Translations under genes and position numbers: made by a program
Notes under the pieces: model-generated
Database searches by the model: none
What the model was told of the DNA's origin: nothing
What the model saw: only the letters and a program-made list of their open reading frames with translations
Part shown: piece by piece, positions 36,608 through 45,301 of the stretch
Layout of the letters: every line of letters begins with the position of its first letter
Position numbering within the stretch: the first letter of the stretch is position 1
Assembly: GCF_030150155.1 (NCBI RefSeq)
Contig: NZ_JASLGR010000017.1
Coordinates: forward strand, 1 to 47,113
Length of the DNA: 47,113 bases
Origin: Nocardioides sp.
GTDB taxonomy: Bacteria; Actinomycetota; Actinomycetes; Propionibacteriales; Nocardioidaceae
Direction: 5' to 3'

Positions 36608-36637
36608 TCGGTTGATCGGCCGATCGTCGAGCGGGGC

Positions 36638-37075
36638 TCAGTCCAGCGCGGCGTTGTAACGCTTCAGCTGGGAGCCCAGCTCCTCGATCTCGGCGACGCT
36701 CCAGTCATCGAGCAGCTGCTCGTTGAGCCTGCGCTGCGCGTCGTCGACCTCGGTGATGCGGGCGTTGCCGGCCGTCGAGATCTCAACCAGGCTGGCGCGC
36801 CCGTCACAGGGGTCCGGGGTGCGGACGATGAGACCGAGGTCGTCCAGGTGCTGCAGGTGACGCGAGAGCGCCCCCTTGTCGATCCTGAACGCCTCCACGA
36901 TGGCCGAAGCCCGCGCCGGGCCGTTCTGCTTGATCCAGCCGAGGATCAGGTAGGACATGCCCTGGAGCTCGGGGTGGACCGAGGCCGCTCGCTCGCCGAT
37001 CATCCGCTTGACGCGGCGGACCAGGCGGCCGATCTCGGCCTCGACCACCCGCAGGCCCTCAGAGCGCTCGGTCAT
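36638..37075 (-). CDS. MarR-family regulator of the adjacent efflux pump
   Basis: A 145-residue winged-helix protein. The DNA-binding core is MSYLILGWIKQNGPARASAIVEAFRIDKGALSRHLQHLDDLGLIVRTPDPCDGRASLVEIS, with the typical wing RTPDPCDGRAS. Dimerisation helices are at both ends. Its ATG overlaps the stop of the MFS gene by ATGA, so pump and regulator share a message, a usual arrangement for autorepressed drug-efflux systems. Two similar 15-bp palindromes in front of the MFS gene are likely its sites. A single Cys in the wing (PCDGR) could allow redox sensing, but this is speculation. Confidence 0.92.
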   Translation of the reverse strand: MTERSEGLRVVEAEIGRLVRRVKRMIGERAASVHPELQGMSYLILGWIKQNGPARASAIVEAFRIDKGALSRHLQHLDDLGLIVRTPDPCDGRASLVEISTAGNARITEVDDAQRRLNEQLLDDWSVAEIEELGSQLKRYNAALD

Positions 37076-38673
37076 TTCTTGCTGCCCAGGTCTGCGATCT
37101 CGAGCTCAGCGGCGAGCTCGAGCTCGGTCTCCGGGTCCTTCAGCGTGTCGAGGGTGGTCCGCAGACGGGTCTCCTTGATCAGCGCGACGGCGACCAGAGC
37201 GATCACGGCACACGGCACGGCGTACAGGAAGATGTGACCGGTCGCCTCACCGAAGGCGTGCTCGAACACGGTGGCCAGCTTCGCCGGCAGCGCGCTGAGG
37301 TCGGGGACCCCACCGCCACCCAGGGCCTGGGCCTGCTGGGCCGTGACGTCACCGCTCTTGACCAGGGCGCCGACGCCCTCGGTGACGTGCAGGGAGACCC
37401 GGTGGCTCAGCACCGCACCCAGCGCGCTGACGCCGATGGCACCACCGAGGGTCCGGAAGAAGGCGACCATCGAGGAGGCGGCACCGATGTTGGCCTGGTC
37501 GACGTTGTTCTGCACGGCCAGGACGAGGTTCTGCTGGGTCGCACCCAGGCCGAGGCCGAGGAGGAACATGAACAGGCCCACGATCCACAGCGACGTCGTG
37601 CCGTCGATGGTGGAGAGCAGCCCGGCGGCCACGACGACCGCGACCATGCCCCAGACCAGCCAGACCTTCCAGCGGCCGGTGGCGCTGATCAGACGGCCCG
37701 AGACGATGCTGGTGCCCATCAGGCCGACGACCATCGTCAGCGACATCAGGCCGGCGTGGGTCGGAGACATGCCACGCGAGGTCTGGAAGTACTCCGAGAG
37801 GTAGGTGGTACCGGCCAGCATCGCGACACCGACGAAGATCGCGGCGATGGTGGACAGCGTGATTGTGCGGTCCTTGAACAGCTCCAGCGGGATGATCGGC
37901 TCCGCGGCGCGGGACTCGATGAAGACCGCGATCGCCAGGATGACGATGCCGCCACCGACCATCAGCGCCGTCGTGCTCGACACCCAGTCGAACTTGCTGC
38001 CGGCCAGGGAGACCCAGATCAGGAGCAGCGAGACGCCACCCATCAGGAAGGTCGCACCGAGGTAGTCGATCTTGACGTTGTCGCGCTTGATCGTGGGCAG
38101 GTTGAGCTTCAGCTGCAGCACGATGAAGGAGACGATCGCGAAGGGCAGGCCGACGTAGAAGCAGCCGCGCCAGCCCAGCGGGGAGTCGACGATGAGGCCG
38201 CCGACGAGCGGGCCAGCCAGGGTCGCGAGACCGAAGGAGGCTCCGATGTAGCCCGAGTAGCGGCCGCGCTCACGCGGGGAGACCATCGAGCCGATGATGA
38301 TCTGGATCAGTGCCATCACGCCACCGACGCCGAGGCCGGTGATGACGCGAGCGCCGATCAGCCACGCCATCGACTGGGCCATACCCGCGAGCGCGGAGCC
38401 GGCGACGTAGACGACGAGGGCGGTCTGGACGAGCAGCTTCTTGCTGAACAGGTCAGCGAGCTTGCCCCAGATGGGGGTGGTCGCCGTCATGGCGAGCATC
38501 GTGGCGACGAGCACCCACGTGTACCCGGTCTGGGATCCGTGGAGGTCAGCGACGATCCGCGGCAGGGCGTTCGTCACGACGGTGCTCGACAAGATCGCGA
38601 CGAACATCGCGATCAGGAGGCCGGAGAGTGCCTCCATGATCTCCTTGTGAGACATCTGCTTGGTTTGTTGCAT
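37072..38673 (-). CDS. DHA2-family (14-helix) MFS multidrug efflux pump
   Basis: A 533-residue transporter that exports drugs in exchange for protons. It has the DHA2 antiporter features: LSSTVVTNALPRIVADL in helix 1, GKLADLFSKK (motif A) near 72-81, RVITGLGVGGVMALIQ (motif B), GPLVGGLIVDSPLGWRGCF (motif C), and about 14 helices. A 45-residue extracytoplasmic loop follows LSHRVSLHV, and the tail is acidic. ATG 38673 has TATCGT 6 nt upstream and TTGCTG as -35, giving a leaderless start; ATG 38655 (MSHKEIMEAL) is possible because that N terminus is conserved in relatives. Substrate unknown. Confidence 0.93.
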   Translation of the reverse strand: MQQTKQMSHKEIMEALSGLLIAMFVAILSSTVVTNALPRIVADLHGSQTGYTWVLVATMLAMTATTPIWGKLADLFSKKLLVQTALVVYVAGSALAGMAQSMAWLIGARVITGLGVGGVMALIQIIIGSMVSPRERGRYSGYIGASFGLATLAGPLVGGLIVDSPLGWRGCFYVGLPFAIVSFIVLQLKLNLPTIKRDNVKIDYLGATFLMGGVSLLLIWVSLAGSKFDWVSSTTALMVGGGIVILAIAVFIESRAAEPIIPLELFKDRTITLSTIAAIFVGVAMLAGTTYLSEYFQTSRGMSPTHAGLMSLTMVVGLMGTSIVSGRLISATGRWKVWLVWGMVAVVVAAGLLSTIDGTTSLWIVGLFMFLLGLGLGATQQNLVLAVQNNVDQANIGAASSMVAFFRTLGGAIGVSALGAVLSHRVSLHVTEGVGALVKSGDVTAQQAQALGGGGVPDLSALPAKLATVFEHAFGEATGHIFLYAVPCAVIALVAVALIKETRLRTTLDTLKDPETELELAAELEIADLGSKK

Positions 38674-38681
38674 AGGTCAAC
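38667..38681. promoter_or_regulatory. candidate MarR operator 1
   Basis: GTTGCATAGGTCAAC covers the MFS start codon and part of the -10; 11 of 15 bases match operator 2. Confidence 0.6.
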
Positions 38682-38709
38682 GATATGTCTCGATGGTTGC
38701 ATTCAGCAA
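38680..38709 (-). promoter_or_regulatory. promoter of the MFS-marR operon
   Basis: -35 TTGCTG (38709-38704) and -10 TATCGT (38685-38680), spacer 18, followed 6 nt later by ATG 38673. Both hexamers are overlapped by the palindromes. Confidence 0.6.
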
Positions 38710-38710
38710 C
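38696..38710. promoter_or_regulatory. candidate MarR operator 2
   Basis: GTTGC-ATTCA-GCAAC, a perfect 5-bp inverted repeat covering the -35, 29 bp centre to centre from operator 1. Confidence 0.6.
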
Positions 38711-38765
38711 TTGTCAGAGCCAATTTCTGCGGTTGGGAACCTGAGACCCTCGTCACTCCGTCATG

Positions 38766-38820
38766 GTGGTGAGCAGGCAGTAGTCCCGCGGGCTGCGGCG
38801 GCCCTCTGCCTGCTCACCAC
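38766..38820 (+). repeat. 15-bp perfect inverted repeat in front of the ECF sigma gene
   Basis: GTGGTGAGCAGGCAG (38766-38780) and its exact complement (38806-38820) with a 25-nt loop holding CCCGCGGG. It ends 26 nt before GTG 38847, so it may be a leader hairpin of the sigma message or an insulating terminator between divergent genes. Confidence 0.75.
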
Positions 38821-38846
38821 TACCCGAGGCAGCGAGAGGCAGCGAC

Positions 38847-39362
38847 GTGGAACCACAGGCTGAGAGCGCCTTCGCGGCCTTCGTCGACGACTCGTGGACG
38901 AGCCTGGTGCGCGCCGCCGTCTTCCTCGGCGCCTCCCCCTCCGACGCCGACGACATCGCCCAGACCACCGTCATCCGCTGCTACCGCGGCTGGGAGAAGG
39001 TCTCGGGCGCCGACAATCGCGACGCCTACGTCTACCGGATGCTCCTGCACTGCCTGCGTGATCACCAACGTACGTCGTGGTGGCGACTGCGCTCGCCCAG
39101 CCCACCGGATCCGCACGGACCGGCCGGCCCCGACGAGAGCGCACGGATCGAGATGGCCGACGCCGTCCACCGTGCCCTCGAGGTCCTCCCCCGGGCCCAG
39201 CGCGAGGTGGTCGTGCTGCGCTACTTCGTCCAGCTCACCGAGGCGCAGACCGCTGCCACCCTCGGCATCGCCGCCGGCACCGTGAAGAGCCGGCTCTCCC
39301 GCTCCCTGGCCCGCCTCGCGTCGGACCCCCACCTTCTCGACCTCACCGGAGGCACCCGATGA
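38847..39362 (+). CDS. SigE-type ECF RNA polymerase sigma factor
   Basis: A 171-residue ECF sigma factor of the actinobacterial SigE family. Region 2 is FVDDSWTSLVRAAVFLGASPSDADDIAQTTVIRCYRGWEKV; region 4 is LEVLPRAQREVVVLRYFVQLTEAQTAATLGIAAGTVKSRLSRSLARL. GTG 38847 follows GAGAGG. Its stop overlaps the next gene by ATGA. The next gene encodes a one-helix membrane protein with a short cytoplasmic tail, which is where an anti-sigma factor would be expected. A long inverted repeat lies in its leader. Confidence 0.92.
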   Translation: MEPQAESAFAAFVDDSWTSLVRAAVFLGASPSDADDIAQTTVIRCYRGWEKVSGADNRDAYVYRMLLHCLRDHQRTSWWRLRSPSPPDPHGPAGPDESARIEMADAVHRALEVLPRAQREVVVLRYFVQLTEAQTAATLGIAAGTVKSRLSRSLARLASDPHLLDLTGGTR

Positions 39363-41458
39363 CCAAGCTCGAAGACCTCTGGGACGACTTTCCGGTACGC
39401 CGACCCAGCACCGCCGACCTGGTCCGTCAGGCTCGACTCGCTCGCGCCGCGCGCCGACGCCGCCGGATCCTGCGGCCGGTCTCGTTCGCCGGGGTGGCCG
39501 CAGCCCTGGCCACCGCCTTCGTGCTCGGCACCTCGACCTCACCGGTTCCGCTGGGGGCCGGTGGGTCCGGGGGCGCTGGGAGTGCGGGGCCGGGCTCGGA
39601 CGCCTCGCCGGTCTCCTTCGTCTCTGGCCTGAAGGCCCCGTCGAGCTGTGAGTCGCTGCTGGCGTCGTACAAGACCAGGGCGATGGCGGCGGTGACCGCG
39701 TGGGGGTGGTCGTACGGAGGCTGGGTCGATGCCGAACTCACCGGCCTGTTCGCCCGGCGCAGCGCCGCGTTCTCGATACCGAGTCCCGCCGGCGGGGTCG
39801 GAGACGTGGGGCTCGCCGATCTGGCCGCGACCTCCACCGCGAAGAACGTCGCCGGCTCCGCCACTGGCACCAACGTCCAAGAGGCCGGCATCGACGAGCC
39901 CGACATCGCCAAGAGCGACGGCACCCGCCTGGTCCGCCTGCATCGCCGCACCCTGGACGTCTTCGACCTCACCGGGGCCGAGCCGGCCCGCACCGGCACG
40001 CTCCAGCTCGCCGGGATCAGAGCACCGGAGATGCTGCTCAGCGGCTCGACCCTGATCGTCGTCGGCACCGACACCGTCACCCCGAAGGGCCGGCCGTACC
40101 GCACCGGCACCCGCATGATCGTGGTCTCGCTCGCCGACCCCGCCGCGCCGACGGTCACCCAGACCACCACCTTCTCCGCCGCCAGCGTGACGGTCCGGCA
40201 GAACGGCAGCGCCGTCCGCCTGGTGCTGGCCAGCGACCTGCCCGACCTGCCGTTCGTGCACCCGACCAAGAAGCGGACCCGCGCCCAGGCGCTGGCCAGC
40301 AACAAGACGCTGCTGCGCAACACCACCCTGGACGACTGGCTGCCGACGTACGACGACGGGCACGGCAGCCGCCGACTGCTGAACTGTGACGCCGTCGCCC
40401 TCCCCGACGCCGAGATGTCGCCCGGCACGGTGAGCATCGTCGGTCTCGACGCCGCCGCCCCGACGACCCTGTCGACGGTCGGGATCGCGACCGCGTCCCG
40501 GCTGGTCTACACCAGCGGAGACCACCTGTACCTCGCCAACCAGGGGTGGAGCGTCTCCCCGATGGTGGACTGCAAGACCTGCTCCGCGATCGCGTCGAGC
40601 AACCAGACCTACCTCTACGCCTTCGCCCTCGACGGGATCACCGCCCGCCACATCGCGTCGGGTTCGGTCACCGGCCGGCTGCGGGACCGCTGGTCGATGG
40701 ATGCCGTGGGCGACACCGTGCGGCTCGCCGTCGCCACCGCCCCGACGAGCGCCTCGGCCCGGGTGCCGTTCCGCGGCATGACCGGGGAGAGCACCGAGAT
40801 CGACGTACTCAAGATCGACGGGACCACGCTGACTCGGATCGGGCAGCTCGGCGGGATCGGCCCGGGCGAGAGCCTGCAGTCGGTGCGCTGGTTCGACGAC
40901 CTTGCGTTCGTGGTGACCTACCGTCAGACCGACCCGCTGTTCGCGATCGACCTCTCGGACCCGAGTCGGCCGCGGGCGGTCTCCCACCTCAAGGCGCTGG
41001 GCTACTCGACCTACCTGCACCCGGTGGGTGAGGGGAAGCTGCTCGGCATCGGGGTCAGCGGCATCCTGGGCCGCGCGAAGGCGACCCTCTTCGACGTCAG
41101 CGACCCCGCGGCGATGACGAAGGACGGCGTGGTCCGCTTCGACCGTGGCACGTACGCCGCGGTGGGCAACGACTCCCGGGCCTTCACCTGGCTGCCGGAC
41201 ACGAAGGTGGCGCTGACCCCGCTGTACGCCCGCAGGAACACGGTGGTGCTGGCCGTCCTCTACACCGCGTCGGGACACCTGACGTCGGCGACCGTGCCCG
41301 TCAGGGCGGCGACGAAGTACCTCGACGCCGGCCAGGTGCGGACCTTCCAGACCACGTCCGGGCGGATCGTCCTGGTCACGCCGACGTCGGTGTCGTTCGT
41401 GACTCTCCCGACGGACCCCGCGGATCTGATGAACCACGCGGCACCGTCGGGAGAGTGA
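39359..41458 (+). CDS. membrane-anchored beta-propeller protein, possible sensor/anti-sigma partner
   Basis: A 699-residue protein. Residues 1-37 are a short charged cytoplasmic tail (MTKLEDLWDDFPVRRPSTAD ... RRRRR), then one transmembrane helix at about 41-60, a Gly/Ser linker and a large outer domain. That domain matches the bacterial beta-propeller family: GTNVQEAGIDEPDIAKSDGTRL, LIVVGTDTV, DHLYLANQGW, TEIDVLKIDGTTL, and GESLQSVRWFDDLAFVVTYRQTDPLFAIDLSDPSRPRAV. Four Cys are present (CESLL, NCDAV, DCKTC). Translation is coupled to the sigma gene by ATGA. The usual family role is unknown; an anti-sigma role is suggested only by position and topology. It ends 3 bp from the convergent ABC gene. 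Confidence 0.85.
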   Translation: MTKLEDLWDDFPVRRPSTADLVRQARLARAARRRRRILRPVSFAGVAAALATAFVLGTSTSPVPLGAGGSGGAGSAGPGSDASPVSFVSGLKAPSSCESLLASYKTRAMAAVTAWGWSYGGWVDAELTGLFARRSAAFSIPSPAGGVGDVGLADLAATSTAKNVAGSATGTNVQEAGIDEPDIAKSDGTRLVRLHRRTLDVFDLTGAEPARTGTLQLAGIRAPEMLLSGSTLIVVGTDTVTPKGRPYRTGTRMIVVSLADPAAPTVTQTTTFSAASVTVRQNGSAVRLVLASDLPDLPFVHPTKKRTRAQALASNKTLLRNTTLDDWLPTYDDGHGSRRLLNCDAVALPDAEMSPGTVSIVGLDAAAPTTLSTVGIATASRLVYTSGDHLYLANQGWSVSPMVDCKTCSAIASSNQTYLYAFALDGITARHIASGSVTGRLRDRWSMDAVGDTVRLAVATAPTSASARVPFRGMTGESTEIDVLKIDGTTLTRIGQLGGIGPGESLQSVRWFDDLAFVVTYRQTDPLFAIDLSDPSRPRAVSHLKALGYSTYLHPVGEGKLLGIGVSGILGRAKATLFDVSDPAAMTKDGVVRFDRGTYAAVGNDSRAFTWLPDTKVALTPLYARRNTVVLAVLYTASGHLTSATVPVRAATKYLDAGQVRTFQTTSGRIVLVTPTSVSFVTLPTDPADLMNHAAPSGE

Positions 41459-41461
41459 GGA

Positions 41462-43501
41462 TCACTCGGCCTCGACCGTCGCCGCAGCGAACTGCGAGCG
41501 GTAGAGCCGGGCGTAGGCACCGTCGGCGGCGACCAGCTCGTCGTGGTTGCCCTGCTCGACGATCCGGCCCGCCTCCATCACCAGGATCAGGTCGGCGTCA
41601 CGGATCGTGGAGAGCCGGTGCGCGATCACGAACGAGGTGCGGTCCGAGCGCAGCGCCGCCATCGCCTTCTGCAGCAGCAGCTCGGTGCGGGTGTCGACCG
41701 AGGAGGTCGCCTCGTCCAGGATCAGCAGCGACGGCTCGGTGAGGAACGCCCGGCAGATGGTGAGCAGCTGACGCTCACCCGAGCTGAGCGATCCGCCCTC
41801 GGCGTCGAGGACCGTGTCGTAGCCCTCGGGCAGCGAGTGCACGAACCGGTCGACGAAGGTCGCCTCGGCCGCCGCCCGGAGCTGCTCCTCGGTGGCGTCG
41901 GGACGTCCGTAGAGCAGGTTCTCCCGGATGGTGCCGCCGAAGAGCCAGGTGTCCTGCAGCACCATGCCGGTCTGGGCGCGCAGCTCGGCCCGCGGGACGC
42001 TGGCGATATCGACACCGTCGAGGGTGATCCGTCCGCCGTCGAGCTCGTAGAACCGCATGATCAGGTTGACCAGGGTGGTCTTGCCGGCGCCGGTCGGACC
42101 GACGATCGCCACGGTCTGGCCCGGCTGCGCCACCAGGGACAGGTCCTGGATCAGCGGCGAGGCCGGGTCGTAGGAGAACGAGACGTGCTCGAAGCGGACC
42201 TCGCCACGACGCACCGCGGGTAGGGCCCCGTCCGCATCCGGGATCTGCTCAGGCGCGTCGAGCAGCTCGAAGACCCGCTCAGCCGACGCGACACCGGACT
42301 GGAGCAGGTTCATCATCGACGCGACCTGGGTCAGCGGCATGTTGAACTGGCGGCTGTACTGGATGAACGCCTGGACCTCACCCACGGTGAGCGCACCGTG
42401 CGCCACCCGGATGCCGCCGACGACGGCGACCGCGACGAAGTTGAGGTTCCCGATGAACATCATGATCGGCATGATCAGGCCGCTGATGAACTGGGCCTTG
42501 AAGCCGGCCTTGTAGAGCCCGTCGTTGTGCACCGCGAAGGTCTTCTCGACGTCGTCCTGGCGGCCGAAGACGCGGACCAGGTCGTGACCGGAGAAGGTCT
42601 CCTCGATGTGCGCGTTGAGCTTGCCGGTCTCGCGCCACTGGGCGACGAACTGGCCCTGGCTGCGCTTCATCACGCGCCCGGCGACGAACATCGAGATCGG
42701 CACCGACACCAGCGCGATCACCGCGAGCAGCGGGCTGATCGTCAGCATCATCACCAGGATCATCACGACGGTCGTGAGCGAGGTGAGCAACTGCGACATG
42801 GTCTGCTGCAACGACTGCGACAGGTTGTCGATGTCGTTGGTGACCCGGGACAGGATCTCGCCGCGGGGCTGGGAGTCGAAGTACTCCAGCGGCAGCCGGT
42901 TGAGCTTGTCCTCGACGTCGCTGCGCAGCTCCTGGACGGTCCGGTTGACCAGCCGGTTGAGCAGCAGGCCCTGGATCCAGTTGAACAGGTTCGCGCCGAC
43001 GTAGAGCAGCAGCACGAAGCCGAGGATGTGCGCCACCGCGGTGAAGTCGACGCCCTTGCCCGGGATCAGGTGGTTCATCCCGCCGATCACGTCGGCGAGC
43101 CGGTCCTGCCCCCGGGCATGCAGGTCGGCCACGATCTGCGCGACCGTCTGGTGCGGGTCCAGCGTGCGACCCATCGCACCGCTGAAGACGCGGTCGGTGG
43201 CCTGGCCCAGGAACCGCGGCGCCAGGCAGTTGAGCACGACGCCGGTGACGGCGAAGACCACCACGGCGATCGCCGGGACGCGCTGCGGCGTCAGCCGGCC
43301 CAGCAGTCGGCGCACCGAGGGCCAGAAGGTCATCGCCTTCTGCCCGACCTGGCCGCCGCCCATCGGACCACGGCCGGGCCCGCCCTGCATCTGGATCCGC
43401 TCGGTGGCCTTGAGGTTGCCGCCCGCGCCGGGCTTACTCCCCGCTCCGGGCTTGCCACCCGCGCCGCTCTGGCCGGCCGGCGGCGTGTTCGTCGCGGCCA
43501 T
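41462..43501 (-). CDS. ABC exporter half-transporter with canonical ATP site (heterodimer partner)
   Basis: A 679-residue type IV ABC exporter half. A Gly/Lys/Ala-rich cytosolic extension covers 1-55. Six transmembrane helices fill about 75-400, with long coupling loops (EYFDSQPRGEILSRVTNDID). The ATPase domain has Walker A GPTGAGKTT (468-476), Q-loop LQDTWLF, signature LSSGERQ (572-578) and Walker B LLILDEATS with Asp596 and catalytic Glu597, then an H-loop in IAHRLSTI. The signature deviates from LSGGQ. It starts where its partner stops (TGATG). Together they form a heterodimeric exporter of lipids, peptides or drugs; the substrate is not shown. Confidence 0.94.
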   Translation of the reverse strand: MAATNTPPAGQSGAGGKPGAGSKPGAGGNLKATERIQMQGGPGRGPMGGGQVGQKAMTFWPSVRRLLGRLTPQRVPAIAVVVFAVTGVVLNCLAPRFLGQATDRVFSGAMGRTLDPHQTVAQIVADLHARGQDRLADVIGGMNHLIPGKGVDFTAVAHILGFVLLLYVGANLFNWIQGLLLNRLVNRTVQELRSDVEDKLNRLPLEYFDSQPRGEILSRVTNDIDNLSQSLQQTMSQLLTSLTTVVMILVMMLTISPLLAVIALVSVPISMFVAGRVMKRSQGQFVAQWRETGKLNAHIEETFSGHDLVRVFGRQDDVEKTFAVHNDGLYKAGFKAQFISGLIMPIMMFIGNLNFVAVAVVGGIRVAHGALTVGEVQAFIQYSRQFNMPLTQVASMMNLLQSGVASAERVFELLDAPEQIPDADGALPAVRRGEVRFEHVSFSYDPASPLIQDLSLVAQPGQTVAIVGPTGAGKTTLVNLIMRFYELDGGRITLDGVDIASVPRAELRAQTGMVLQDTWLFGGTIRENLLYGRPDATEEQLRAAAEATFVDRFVHSLPEGYDTVLDAEGGSLSSGERQLLTICRAFLTEPSLLILDEATSSVDTRTELLLQKAMAALRSDRTSFVIAHRLSTIRDADLILVMEAGRIVEQGNHDELVAADGAYARLYRSQFAAATVEAE

Positions 43502-45234
43502 CAGGCTGCCTCCTCCGCGGTGAGCTGGGACGTGACGATCTCCTGGTAGGTCGGACAGTCCTCCAGCAGGCTCGCGTGCGTGCCCGACCCCACGATCCGG
43601 CCGTCGTCGAGGACGAGGATCTGGTCGGCGTCACGGATCGTGGAGACCCGCTGGGCCACGATCAGGACCGTGGCGTCGACGGTCTCGGGCCGCAGCGCGG
43701 CACGCAGCCGGGCGTCGGTGGTGAGGTCGAGGGCGGAGAAGGAGTCGTCGAAGAGGTAGACCTCCGGCTTGCGCACCAGCGCCCGCGCGATCGCGAGCCG
43801 CTGGCGCTGTCCGCCGGAGAAGTTGCCGCCGCCCTGGACCACGGCGACATCGAGCCCGTCGGGCAGCGCTGAGACGAAGTCCCGCGCCTGCGCGACCTCC
43901 AAGGCGTGCCAGATCTCCTCGTCGGTGGCCTCGGGCCTGCCGTGCTGCAGGTTGGAGCGGATCGTGCCGGAGAAGAGGAACGCCCGCTGCGGCACCAGGC
44001 CGAGCCTGGCCCCGAGGGCAGCCGCGTCCCAACGGCGTACGTCGACACCGTCGACCTCCACCGCGCCGGCGGTGGCATCGAAGAGCCGTGGGATCAGGTT
44101 GAGCAGGGTCGACTTGCCGGCGCCCGTCGAGCCGATGATCGCCACCGTCTGACCGGGCGAGGCGGTGAAGCTGACGTCACGCAGCACCGGCTCCTCGGCA
44201 CCGGGGTAGGCGAAGTCCACGTCGACGAAGGCGAGCTCGCCGCGGACCGGAGCCGTGGTGACGCCGTCGGCGGGGGCGACGATGCTCGGCGTGGTGTCGA
44301 GCACCTCGGCGATCCGGTCAGCGCAGACGCTGGCGCGCGGGATCTGCATGAGCACGAACGTGCCCATCATGACGCTCATCATGACCTGCATCAGGTAGGA
44401 CAGGAACGCGGTCAGCGGACCGACCTGCATGGTGCCCTCGTCGACCAGGTGACCGCCGAACCAGATCACCCCGACGGAGGCGATGTTGACGATCACCATC
44501 ATCACCGGGAAGAAGGTCGCCATCCACCGGCCGGCCTTGAGGCTGACGTCGGTGAGGTCGTCGTTGGCCTGGCCGAAGCGCTGCCGCTCCATCGGCTCCC
44601 GGACGAAGGCGCGCACCACCCGGATGCCGGTGATCTGCTCGCGCAGCACCCGGTTGACGGCGTCGAGCCGCTCCTGGACCTTGCGGAAGTACGGCACTCC
44701 CCCGACCACGATGATGCCCACCGCGACGAAGAGCACCGGGATGATCACGGCGAAGATCCAGGCCAGATGGGTGTCCTGGTGCAGCGCCATCAGCACCGCT
44801 CCGACCATCGTGATCGGGATGGTGACCGCCATCGAGCAGGCCACGTACGCGAGCATCTGGACCTGCTGGACGTCGTTGGTCGCGCGCGTGATCAGGCTGG
44901 GCGCGCTGAACGTGCCGACCTCGTAGGCGCCGAAGGAGCCCACCTTGTGGAACAGCGCCCGCCGTACGTCGCGGCCGAAGCCCATCGAGGCCCGCGAGGC
45001 GCACCAGACGCTGGTCGAGGAGCAGACGATCTGGCCGAGGCTGATCAGCAGCATCAGCCCACCGATCTTCACGATGTAGCCCTGGTCCCCGGCGACCACA
45101 CCGCGGTCGATGATGTCGGCGTTGAGCGCGGGCAGGTACAGGAGCGCGCCCACGCTGAGGAACTGGAGCACGACGATCGCACCCAGCCAGCGCTTGTACG
45201 GCGCCAGATGGGTCTTCAGGACACGAAAGAGCAC
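43501..45234 (-). CDS. ABC exporter half-transporter with degenerate ATP site (heterodimer partner)
   Basis: A 577-residue ABC exporter half. Six helices lie at about 15-300, with FSAPSLITRATNDVQQVQ as coupling loop. Walker A is GSTGAGKST (368-376), signature FSGGQRQ (472-478), and Walker B VYLFDDSFS, where Asp497 replaces the usual catalytic Glu. In heterodimeric exporters one site is degenerate in exactly this way, and the partner's LSSGE signature faces it, so the two defects fall in the same site. GTG 45234 has TACAGT 6 nt upstream and no ribosome site, indicating a leaderless start. It leads the two-gene operon. Confidence 0.94.
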   Translation of the reverse strand: MLFRVLKTHLAPYKRWLGAIVVLQFLSVGALLYLPALNADIIDRGVVAGDQGYIVKIGGLMLLISLGQIVCSSTSVWCASRASMGFGRDVRRALFHKVGSFGAYEVGTFSAPSLITRATNDVQQVQMLAYVACSMAVTIPITMVGAVLMALHQDTHLAWIFAVIIPVLFVAVGIIVVGGVPYFRKVQERLDAVNRVLREQITGIRVVRAFVREPMERQRFGQANDDLTDVSLKAGRWMATFFPVMMVIVNIASVGVIWFGGHLVDEGTMQVGPLTAFLSYLMQVMMSVMMGTFVLMQIPRASVCADRIAEVLDTTPSIVAPADGVTTAPVRGELAFVDVDFAYPGAEEPVLRDVSFTASPGQTVAIIGSTGAGKSTLLNLIPRLFDATAGAVEVDGVDVRRWDAAALGARLGLVPQRAFLFSGTIRSNLQHGRPEATDEEIWHALEVAQARDFVSALPDGLDVAVVQGGGNFSGGQRQRLAIARALVRKPEVYLFDDSFSALDLTTDARLRAALRPETVDATVLIVAQRVSTIRDADQILVLDDGRIVGSGTHASLLEDCPTYQEIVTSQLTAEEAA

Positions 45235-45240
45235 GGGGCG

Positions 45241-45246
45241 ACTGTA
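45241..45246 (-). promoter_or_regulatory. -10 element of the ABC exporter operon, leaderless
   Basis: TACAGT on the minus strand, 6 nt before GTG 45234. Confidence 0.5.
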
Positions 45247-45301
45247 CGGGTCCTCACCGACAAGACGTACTGAGATTTGTCACGCCCGCGGGCGCCGACG
45301 G

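Noticed and set aside
36614..36625. GATCGGCCGATC palindrome between the glucosidase and marR as terminator
   Set aside because: It is a 12-bp palindrome without a loop or T-run; a stable terminator fold is not convincing.
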